From positions 1-9,758 of the forward strand of contig CANEKB010000036.1 in the NCBI GenBank assembly GCA_947427985.1: DNA of 9,758 nt, given 5' to 3'. Origin of the DNA: an uncultured Candidatus Saccharibacteria bacterium. GTDB lineage: Bacteria > Patescibacteriota > Saccharimonadia > Saccharimonadales > Saccharimonadaceae. Shown one piece after another: positions 1 through 5,197 of this stretch (the stretch's first letter is position 1; every line of letters begins with the position of its first letter). Made by a program: the position numbers and the translations under genes. Below the pieces are notes generated by a model. That model ran no database searches and was not told the origin of the DNA. It was given only the letters and a program-made list of their open reading frames with translations.

Positions 1-23
1 TCACGAATTACTATTAAAGTAAA
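1..23 (-). promoter_or_regulatory. Probable promoter cut by the window edge (-35 and spacer only)
   Basis: Reading the minus strand, TTTACT (18-23) resembles a -35 hexamer with 4 of 6 consensus bases. It is followed by exactly 17 bases ending GTAATTCGTGA at the window edge. The same 11 bases end the 17-base spacer of the rplF promoter (4443-4471), where they run directly into its TAAAAT -10. The -10 of this copy would lie just outside the window. It would drive whatever follows the sortase gene. The rest of 1-52 holds no convincing gene: an ATG at 29 has no ribosome binding site. Confidence 0.45.
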
Positions 24-52
24 CCACATTTAATTATTTTTTCGTCATGATT

Positions 53-889
53 CTATTCTAGGACAGCACGAGCAAAGAAGCGCTGGGAATATGTTTGACT
101 AGCTTGCCACCAATCCCCAGTACAAGTTATTAAGCTGATTGACCCCTTACCAGGAACAGGAGAGGTAAAAGCGGTACTCATATAGTTGTTAGCTTCGTCA
201 CCGAGCGGTTTGGTTACTGTATCGACTACACGATAAGTGTACAAGCGTCCGTCACCCATCTCGATACGAATTTCTGCCCCTGGTTGGATGCCTGGTAGGT
301 TGCGAAAGATTCCGTTTCCGAGGTTACCGCCGTGAGCGTTGATTAGAGCAGTGCCGCTAGTGCCAGGTAATGAAGACTGATTATACCAACCGATATCATA
401 AGCACTTCGTGGGGTTCCCATTTCGTTATTGTCTTTGAGGCCGACTTGGACGATGCGAGCGTTTCTGATGCCGAGGCTAGGAATAGTGAGATAGCGTGGC
501 ATATCCGGGGCAACGGTATATTCAGCAATTTGCGTTTCAGTGGGCTGAGTAGTATCAACTTCATCGCCACCTTCATATACCTCGCCGTCGCCACTAGTTA
601 CAATATCACGCTCACTACCCTCCATGGCGGCGAGGTAGTTGTGTTCCCAAATTGCTACGCGAGCAAAGAAAGCCAAGAATACTACGAGAAAAACAGCGAT
701 GATGATATGGCTAGCTTTTGGTCGAAATTTGCTAAAGATCGGGAGCTTTAGTCCGGGCTTCTTCTCCTTGTTGGGGATGATGGTCTTAGCTTCTTTTTCA
801 ATCTTCGATTTTGCGCTAACTTTATTTTTAGCGTTTAATAGTAGTGTTTTTGACTTTTTCGAGTCTTTTTTCGAATTAGTTTCTTGCAT
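53..889 (-). CDS. Sortase family transpeptidase, membrane anchored
   Basis: A 278-residue sortase-like cysteine transpeptidase. Sortases cut a C-terminal sorting signal on exported proteins and join them to the envelope or to pilin subunits. I see a Lys-rich cytoplasmic N-terminus (about residues 1-58), one membrane segment (about 61-80, SHIIIAVFLVVFLAFFARVA), an acidic Thr/Glu linker, then a beta-rich sortase domain from about 130. The catalytic residues are His186 (in NAHGG), Cys256 (in LITCTGD) and Arg270 (in YSQRFFAR). I chose the ATG at 889 because AAGGAAGGG lies just upstream. An in-frame ATG at 922 would add 11 residues and overlap the secY end, with no comparable ribosome site. The gene follows secY by 16 bases and is probably co-transcribed with it. 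The sortase class (D/E/F-like) cannot be fixed by eye, and no substrate gene is in the window. Confidence 0.88.
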   Translation of the reverse strand: MQETNSKKDSKKSKTLLLNAKNKVSAKSKIEKEAKTIIPNKEKKPGLKLPIFSKFRPKASHIIIAVFLVVFLAFFARVAIWEHNYLAAMEGSERDIVTSGDGEVYEGGDEVDTTQPTETQIAEYTVAPDMPRYLTIPSLGIRNARIVQVGLKDNNEMGTPRSAYDIGWYNQSSLPGTSGTALINAHGGNLGNGIFRNLPGIQPGAEIRIEMGDGRLYTYRVVDTVTKPLGDEANNYMSTAFTSPVPGKGSISLITCTGDWWQASQTYSQRFFARAVLE

Positions 890-893
890 ACCA

Positions 894-902
894 CCCTTCC
901 TT
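894..902 (-). promoter_or_regulatory. Ribosome binding site that sets the sortase start
   Basis: Minus-strand AAGGAAGGG ends four bases before the ATG at 889. It lies inside the reading frame that would begin at the ATG at 922, which has no purine-rich site of this quality. The shorter start is therefore preferred. Confidence 0.6.
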
Positions 903-905
903 TTA

Positions 906-2324
906 CTATTTGTATTCGTCATAGGTAACCATTAGCGCACGTGAGTTAACTTGGCGCAGATTTTCGAGTGCTACTGTTACTACGATGAGCAGACCGGTTC
1001 CAGACAGTGACAGGCCAAGCGGCTGACCAGATATCACGATAAAGATATAATCGGTCAAGAATGGTAACATAGCAATTAGGCCAAGCGCTAGGGCACCAAA
1101 TAAGTTTAGCCGATTAATGGTTTTACCAAGATATTCTGCAGTTTGGTTACCCGGGCGGACGCCCTCAATGAAGCCGCCTTGTTTTTGGAGATTATCTGCG
1201 ATTTCTTTAGTATTGAAGATAATACTAGTATAGAAGTAGGTAAACATTACTACGAGAATGAAGTACAGTGCTGGATAAAAGAACCATTGAGCAGTGATGC
1301 CGTCTGGGTACATTGTATTAAAGGTACTGGCATTTGGAGCTGTGAAAAGAGTAGTCAATGTAGCACCGAAGCTATTACCAGGATTGATAGTTTGAATCAA
1401 CTGACCGATGAGGGCCGGTAAAGATAAGAAGGCAGTTGCGAAAATTACCGGAACAACACCTGCTGCGATTAGTTTGAGTGGGAGAATCGATTTAATACCT
1501 CCGTAACTACTGTTGCCATGGACGCGCTTAGCGTAGTTTACCGTGATAACGCGTTGAGCTTCGTTCAGCTTGACGAGGAAGTATAGTACAACAAGTAGAG
1601 CTATAGCAAAGCCTACGATTACCCAGAAAATGACAGGATTGACTGGTAGATTAAACCAACCGAAAAGCGAGAGTGATCCAGCGGATGTATCAAAGAGAGC
1701 AGCTCCAAGATTAGCCATAGTAGTAGGAAGTTGCGAAATGATACTTGTAAAAATGATTACAGAGATACCGTTGCCAATTCCCTGTTCGGTGATTAGCTCA
1801 CCAAACCACATCAGGATCATTGAGCCAGCAACCATCGCCGTAACGGATAATGCCCAGTCGGCGGTCGTTGGAGTATAGGCTAGTGATGTGTTCGAAGCCA
1901 ATACCGATTGATAGAGAATAAATATGTAAGCAATAGACTGAACTATAGCAAGAGGAACGGCTAAGATGCGTGTCCATTGATTAATTTTGCGGCGACCGGT
2001 TTCGCCATCCTGTGACAATTCCTCAAGGCGTGGAATGGCTTTAGTAATGAGCTGGACGACAATGCTAGCAGTAATATATGGCGAGATACCTACGAGTAAG
2101 ATTGAGAAGGTAGTAAGGCCGCCACCGGAAATCAAGTTCAAAAAACTACCGAAATCAGATTTTTCGATTAGGTTTTGGATAGCCTCCTGAAAAGTGGCTG
2201 GTTCACCCAACGGTACTGGGATGTGAGCTAGAAAACGATAGACGATCAAAAGCCCCACAACAATTAGGATGCGCTTCAACATGTCTTTATTCTTCAGTGA
2301 TTTGAAAATAGTCTTGAAATTCAT
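906..2324 (-). CDS. secY: SecY, protein-conducting channel subunit of the Sec translocon
   Basis: A 472-residue multi-pass membrane protein, central pore of the SecYEG translocase that exports or inserts proteins with SecA or the ribosome. Family landmarks are clear: GGGLTTFSILLVGISPYITA (residues 67-86), which spans the segment after the plug; FGELITEQGIGNG (174-186); the cytosolic loop with NEAQRVITVNYAKR (254-267), whose arginines face SecA or the ribosome; and KEIADNLQKQGGFIEGVRPG (373-392). About ten membrane segments fit the family. It is some 30-40 residues longer than typical bacterial SecY; part of the excess is a loop near 325-345 rich in Thr, Asn and Ser. It occupies the normal place behind rplO but is separated from it by a terminator and a putative promoter (2352-2390), so it may be expressed on its own together with the sortase gene 16 bases downstream. 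Confidence 0.97.
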   Translation of the reverse strand: MNFKTIFKSLKNKDMLKRILIVVGLLIVYRFLAHIPVPLGEPATFQEAIQNLIEKSDFGSFLNLISGGGLTTFSILLVGISPYITASIVVQLITKAIPRLEELSQDGETGRRKINQWTRILAVPLAIVQSIAYIFILYQSVLASNTSLAYTPTTADWALSVTAMVAGSMILMWFGELITEQGIGNGISVIIFTSIISQLPTTMANLGAALFDTSAGSLSLFGWFNLPVNPVIFWVIVGFAIALLVVLYFLVKLNEAQRVITVNYAKRVHGNSSYGGIKSILPLKLIAAGVVPVIFATAFLSLPALIGQLIQTINPGNSFGATLTTLFTAPNASTFNTMYPDGITAQWFFYPALYFILVVMFTYFYTSIIFNTKEIADNLQKQGGFIEGVRPGNQTAEYLGKTINRLNLFGALALGLIAMLPFLTDYIFIVISGQPLGLSLSGTGLLIVVTVALENLRQVNSRALMVTYDEYK

Positions 2325-2351
2325 AGGTCCCTAACTCTTTTAACTTTTATT

Positions 2352-2357
2352 ATTGTA
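2352..2357 (-). promoter_or_regulatory. Putative extended -10 promoter for secY
   Basis: Minus-strand TACAAT preceded by TG and one base (TGCTACAAT) is an extended -10. It lies in the U-rich tail of the terminator at 2364-2390. The hexamer 17 bases upstream (TTCCGT) falls in the terminator loop and stem and is a poor -35, so the call rests on the extended -10 and the position. The expected leader to secY is about 20 bases. Confidence 0.4.
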
Positions 2358-2363
2358 GCACAA

Positions 2364-2390
2364 AAAATAGCCCTACGGAAGGGCTATTTT
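2364..2390 (-). terminator. Intrinsic terminator between rplO and secY
   Basis: An 11-base-pair stem (2364-2374 with 2380-2390, AAAATAGCCCT-type arms) has a five-base loop. On the minus strand it is followed directly by a run of six T. The A-rich first arm means it could also work in the other direction, but there is no converging gene. It would stop or dampen transcription of the ribosomal block before secY. Confidence 0.75.
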
Positions 2391-2404
2391 CGGATTGATA
2401 GACT

Positions 2405-2872
2405 TTATTTCTCAGTCTTGTTCGCAATGCGTTTTGGCACGGCAACCTTCTTAAAGCTACCACCGGCATTTTTGAGAGCTTCGATAGCAGTTTTGCTAGC
2501 GAATTGTGTCTCAATATCAACCTTAGCGGTGAGCTCGCCGCGAGAAATGACTTTCACCTTGGCGTAAGGATTCCTAATAAGACCCTTATCGGCGAGGACG
2601 AAGTTGTCAATTTTACCACTAAGATCGTTTAGGCGGTCGGTATAAACTACCTGAGCCTTGTCATGCAAAGATTTGAAACCTTTGAGCTTTGGGATAGCCT
2701 GCATGATAGCGCGTTGGCCACCCATGAAGCCAGCTGGCATTTTGCTGTGGCCAGTACGAGCTTTTTGACCTTTGGTGCCGCGACCAGCGGTTTTACCGCG
2801 ACCGGCCGAGATACCACGACCAGAACGGGTCGGGCGAGTATTGCGATTAACTTGAAGATCGTTATACTTCAT
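2405..2872 (-). CDS. rplO: Large-subunit ribosomal protein uL15
   Basis: A 155-residue L15, a late-assembling 50S protein. The N-terminal Gly/Arg-rich stretch that threads into 23S rRNA is typical (GRGKTAGRGTKGQKAR, about residues 24-39), followed by GHSKMPAGFMGGQ. The C-terminal globular domain keeps the AKVKVISRGELTAKV pattern (about 104-118). The start is sound: AAGGAGG lies 8 bases upstream of the ATG at 2872. That ATG begins immediately after the rpsE stop, leaving no room for rpmD, which sits between these two genes in most bacteria. Confidence 0.97.
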   Translation of the reverse strand: MKYNDLQVNRNTRPTRSGRGISAGRGKTAGRGTKGQKARTGHSKMPAGFMGGQRAIMQAIPKLKGFKSLHDKAQVVYTDRLNDLSGKIDNFVLADKGLIRNPYAKVKVISRGELTAKVDIETQFASKTAIEALKNAGGSFKKVAVPKRIANKTEK

Positions 2873-3547
2873 TTATTTATCCTCCTTGGTGGCGGACTTT
2901 TTTTCGGTGGTCTTTTTGCTAGTAGCTTTTTTGCCTTCGTTGCCAACCCACTGATCGCGTGGAATTTGTTGGCGAAGGCCTTCAACTACAGCGTAGGCAA
3001 TGTTGACTTTATTGGTACTACCAAGACTTTTCGAGATGAGGTTCTTGATGCCGGTCAAGCCAATAATGCTTCGTACGACGCCACCAGCGATAATACCAGT
3101 ACCTGGAGCCGCTGGTTTCATAAGGATATCCGCACCAGTCGAGCGAGTTTCGACTTCGTGGCAGATTGTCTCGCCATCCATATTGAATTCAATCATTGAT
3201 TTCTTAGCTTTAGCAGTAGCTTTCTGCACGGCGCTAGTGACATCGCCACCTTTAGCGATACCGATACCGATCTTGTTCTTGTGGTTACCCATGGCGACCA
3301 AAGCTTTAAAGCGCATGCGGCGGCCACCTTTTACGGTGCGGGAAACGCGGTCGATATTAATCGTAACAGTCTCAAACTCTTTTGGAGTGTTGTCTTGGTT
3401 GCGGTTACGATCGCGACGGCCATTGCCGCGGCGAGCCATTGGCTTGCCTTTAATATCTCTCTGAACGCGAGTCGCTGCGACATTGTCGTTCATTTTGAGC
3501 GTTCCGGCTTTGTTGATCACCTGTGCGGTTTTGTCAGTTTCTGCCAT
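2873..3547 (-). CDS. rpsE: Small-subunit ribosomal protein uS5, with extended termini
   Basis: A 224-residue S5, a 30S protein of the decoding and mRNA-entry region. The conserved core begins near residue 58 with INIDRVSRTVKGGRRMRF (63-80), then ALVAMGNHKNKIGIGIAKGG (82-101), and later PAAPGTGIIAGGVVRSIIGL (145-164) and KSLGSTNKVNIAYAVVEGL. It is longer than the usual roughly 165 residues: about 55 polar, Arg/Lys/Asn-rich residues precede the core and a Lys/Thr-rich tail of about 20 residues follows. The rplR stop and the rpsE start overlap by one base (TAATG), with GGATTGGAG as ribosome site, so translational coupling is likely. A shorter start at the internal Met19 or Met37 is possible but has less support. 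Confidence 0.95.
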   Translation of the reverse strand: MAETDKTAQVINKAGTLKMNDNVAATRVQRDIKGKPMARRGNGRRDRNRNQDNTPKEFETVTINIDRVSRTVKGGRRMRFKALVAMGNHKNKIGIGIAKGGDVTSAVQKATAKAKKSMIEFNMDGETICHEVETRSTGADILMKPAAPGTGIIAGGVVRSIIGLTGIKNLISKSLGSTNKVNIAYAVVEGLRQQIPRDQWVGNEGKKATSKKTTEKKSATKEDK

Positions 3548-3876
3548 TAGAACTCCAATCCTTCCTTGCGGGCAGCGTCTGCGAGCGCAGCCATGCGGCC
3601 AGCATATAATTTTGCTCCTCGGTCGAACACGACAGTCTTAATCTTGGCTTTTTTAGCTTTAGCGGCGATTTCTTTGCCAATTTCGGCAGCTTTTTCGGTT
3701 TTAGAGCCGGTTAGCTTGCTACCGACGGTGGTAGCATAAGCCAAAGTTTTGCTTTCATCGTCGTTGATGATTTGTGCTGTGATGTGTTGATTGCTGATAT
3801 GGACGCTAAGGCGAGGACGCTCAGCGGTACCGTGAATTTTAGCGCGGGTGCGATTAGCACGAAATACGGAATTCAT
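3547..3876 (-). CDS. rplR: Large-subunit ribosomal protein uL18
   Basis: A 109-residue L18, a 5S-rRNA-binding protein of the 50S central protuberance. The signature FDRGAKLYAGRMAALADAAR (residues 84-103) and the C-terminal EGLEF ending match the family closely. RPRLSVHISNQHITAQIIND (21-40) is the first rRNA-binding strand pair. The N-terminus is shorter than in E. coli. The start overlaps the rplF stop by one base (TAATG) and the end overlaps rpsE in the same way. Confidence 0.96.
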   Translation of the reverse strand: MNSVFRANRTRAKIHGTAERPRLSVHISNQHITAQIINDDESKTLAYATTVGSKLTGSKTEKAAEIGKEIAAKAKKAKIKTVVFDRGAKLYAGRMAALADAARKEGLEF

Positions 3877-4412
3877 TACTTCTTCCCTGCCTTTCCAGCC
3901 TTACGAAGGATGACTTCGTCGACATATTTAATACCTTTGCCCTTGTATGGCTCTGGTTTCTTGAGTGCGCGAATTTCTGCGGCCACTTGGCCAACTTGTT
4001 GCTTGTCAATGCCAGAAACCGTAATGGTCATTTTGTCGGTTTTAAGTTCGACGCCTTCTGGGGCTTTGTACTTCACTGGATGTGAAAAACCGAGAGCCAT
4101 TTCGATCTCTTTTGGACCACCGCTAAGGCGGAAACCGACGCCGTTAATTTCTAGCTTCTTTTCGAAGCCCTTGGTGACGCCTTGAACAGCATTGTTAAGC
4201 AATGCGCGTTGCAAGCCGTGCCAAGCACGAGATTTTGGCTCGTCGTTGTCGCGCGTGACGACAGCCTGGTTGCCTTCGACGGCAACTTTGACATTTTCCT
4301 GAAGCGGAACAATGAGTGAACCCTTAGGTCCTGCGACAGTAATATCTTTGTCGCCGACCGTGATTGTCACTCCCGCCGGAATCGTGATGGGTTGTTTTCC
4401 GATACGACTCAT
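3876..4412 (-). CDS. rplF: Large-subunit ribosomal protein uL6
   Basis: A 178-residue L6 of normal length, located near the GTPase-associated region of the 50S subunit. It opens with the usual MSRIGKQPITIPAGV (residues 1-15), has the repeat-domain pattern LEINGVGFRLSGG (87-99) and ends with the strongly conserved PEPYKGKGIKYVDEVILRKAGK (153-174). AAGGAG stands seven bases before the ATG. In ordinary spc operons this gene directly follows rpsH; here it is the first gene after the inserted block and has its own promoter about 30-60 bases upstream. Confidence 0.97.
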   Translation of the reverse strand: MSRIGKQPITIPAGVTITVGDKDITVAGPKGSLIVPLQENVKVAVEGNQAVVTRDNDEPKSRAWHGLQRALLNNAVQGVTKGFEKKLEINGVGFRLSGGPKEIEMALGFSHPVKYKAPEGVELKTDKMTITVSGIDKQQVGQVAAEIRALKKPEPYKGKGIKYVDEVILRKAGKAGKK

Positions 4413-4442
4413 ATTTCTCCTTATAACTTAATATTCTGTCCT

Positions 4443-4471
4443 ATTTTATCACGAATTACAGAGAAAAGCAA
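4443..4471 (-). promoter_or_regulatory. Promoter restarting the ribosomal block (rplF-rplO)
   Basis: Minus-strand TTGCTT (4466-4471) and TAAAAT (4443-4448) are separated by exactly 17 bases. TG one base before the -10 (TGATAAAAT) makes it an extended -10. This is the best-formed promoter in the window taken as a whole. The predicted start is near 4436, giving a leader of about 24 bases that contains the rplF ribosome site. The spacer contains GTAATTCGTGA, repeated at the left window edge. Confidence 0.75.
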
Positions 4472-4480
4472 GATGTTTTT

Positions 4481-4497
4481 GGAGGCTCGACGTCTCC
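4481..4497. promoter_or_regulatory. Imperfect dyad upstream of the rplF promoter (possible operator)
   Basis: GGAGGC and GTCTCC form six-base arms with one mismatch around a five-base centre, ending 9 bases upstream of the -35. It could be a protein-binding site or a chance dyad; nothing else supports it. Confidence 0.2.
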
Positions 4498-4535
4498 TGA
4501 ATGTCGCTAATGTGGTACCTGATGATAAGGATAGT

Positions 4536-4558
4536 AAAACCGCCCCGGAGCGGGGCGG
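4536..4558 (-). terminator. GC-rich intrinsic terminator after the small broken gene
   Basis: Minus-strand CCGCCCCG and CGGGGCGG (4551-4558 and 4540-4547) form an eight-pair, all-GC stem with a three-base loop, followed by TTTTACTA. The stem is very stable but the T run is short. It lies 11 bases past the frame-3 stop at 4570-4572 and shields the rplF promoter from upstream transcription. Confidence 0.7.
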
Positions 4559-4569
4559 CGATGGGGAGA

Positions 4570-5021
4570 TTAGATGATGGCGCAAGAGGATGGCATCGGA
4601 ACGATTAGCGCGACTTGCGGCGGTTTCTGCGGGGTGGTAATCTACAATGATGAAGTAAATCGAGTAGCTGGCGCCAATTGCGGGATCGGTCCAAGTGTTT
4701 GGAATGCGTGTTCCTACAGGGAAACGCTTCGGCACGGAGCCGTCCGTCACGAACGGCACACTGGAGCTGGTGAAATATATCATCGGTCGCGGCAGTATGG
4801 GGACGTTGATGAAGCGGCTTATCGCTGACTTTGGACATTTCTGCGGGTATGGTGAAGCGCGGAAAAGCATGCTGTAGCTCGGTCCACAATTGTAAAAAGT
4901 CGGGATGATTTTGCAGATCTTGGTCGTAATTTTGGACAAGGATTTCTTGAAGTTGGGTAAGGTGATGGCCAGAATCGAGGGCTTGCTGGGTCAGGTTGCG
5001 GGCGATGGACTCTTTGTCCAT
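4570..5021 (-). pseudogene. Small unknown gene, apparently frameshifted
   Basis: I do not recognise this gene. It begins at the ATG at 5021, with GAAAGGAGA at a good distance, behind its own promoter. The first frame gives a plausible helical N-terminus (MDKESIARNLTQQALDSGHH, then repeated Gln/Leu patterns to about residue 68). The same frame then becomes rich in His, Arg and Cys and stops at 4605. The next frame (+1) carries the coding-like signal from about 4820 to 4610: SSSVPFVTDGSVPKRFPVGT, then IPNTWTDPAIGASYSIYFII. That frame runs on through the terminator to 4421, whereas the third frame ends VALIVPMPSSCAII at a TAA (4570-4572) just before the terminator. The simplest reading is a protein of about 150 residues with one or two +1 shifts, near 4815-4825 and perhaps near 4600-4620. 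Decay, sequence error or programmed frameshifting are all possible. It is not a carbamate kinase, which is twice as long. Confidence 0.5.
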
Positions 5022-5028
5022 TTTTCAT

Positions 5029-5037
5029 TCTCCTTTC
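5029..5037 (-). promoter_or_regulatory. Ribosome binding site of the small broken gene
   Basis: Minus-strand GAAAGGAGA. Its GGAG core is nine bases from the ATG at 5021 but only two from another ATG at 5028, which opens a different frame. The spacing therefore favours 5021. Confidence 0.65.
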
Positions 5038-5094
5038 TAAAGTACAAAACTAGATGGTTCTTAGGGACTGAGCCGGAAAAGCCTTCGTACTACT

Positions 5095-5123
5095 GTATTA
5101 GCATAGGCATGAAAATTTGTCAA
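5095..5123 (-). promoter_or_regulatory. Promoter of the small broken gene
   Basis: Minus-strand TTGACA (5118-5123) is a perfect -35. A 17-base spacer leads to TAATAC (5095-5100), with TG one base before it (TGCTAATAC, extended -10). The predicted start is near 5088, giving a leader of about 65 bases before the ATG at 5021. The leader starts near AGTAC and ends near GTACT, which could close a weak loop; no known riboswitch is recognised. Confidence 0.65.
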
Positions 5124-5133
5124 GAGAAGAACG

Positions 5134-5160
5134 AAGAGTCCTCCCGAAGGGGGGACTCTT
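5134..5160 (-). terminator. Intrinsic terminator after the arginine exchanger gene
   Basis: A 12-pair stem (5134-5145 with 5149-5160, AAGAGTCC/GGACTCTT outer arms, one G-T pair) has a three-base loop. It lies 38 bases past the exchanger stop. The following minus-strand bases are pyrimidine-rich (CGTTCTTCTCTTG) rather than a pure T run. It closes the arginine cassette just before the next promoter. Confidence 0.75.
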
Positions 5161-5197
5161 GCTGGTTATTGAGCTGACGGTATTCTCGAAGCTTTCC

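Noticed and set aside
2663..3199. Plus-strand frame of 178 codons opposite rplO and rpsE
   Set aside because: It is a shadow of two clear ribosomal protein genes, with no ribosome site or promoter.
4574..4828. Plus-strand reading frame of 84 codons with a GGGGAG sequence before its ATG
   Set aside because: It is exactly in codon phase with, and opposite to, the coding-like +1 frame of the minus-strand small gene, so its composition mirrors that gene. It has no recognisable promoter and begins right after a terminator hairpin.
4421..4939. Minus-strand frame of 172 codons across the terminator and rplF promoter
   Set aside because: Only its middle part looks coding. Its first codons repeat the region coded in another frame, and its last 50 codons run through a GC-rich terminator and a good promoter. 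I treat the middle as part of the frameshifted gene instead.
4819..5028. Minus-strand frame starting at the ATG at 5028
   Set aside because: The ribosome site is only two bases from this ATG, the product is rich in Pro, Arg and Ser without structure, and the overlapping frame from 5021 has better spacing and composition.
5022..5094. Possible riboswitch or attenuator in the leader of the small gene
   Set aside because: Only a five-base complementarity (AGTAC/GTACT) closes a large loop. No known riboswitch core, leader peptide or second hairpin is visible.
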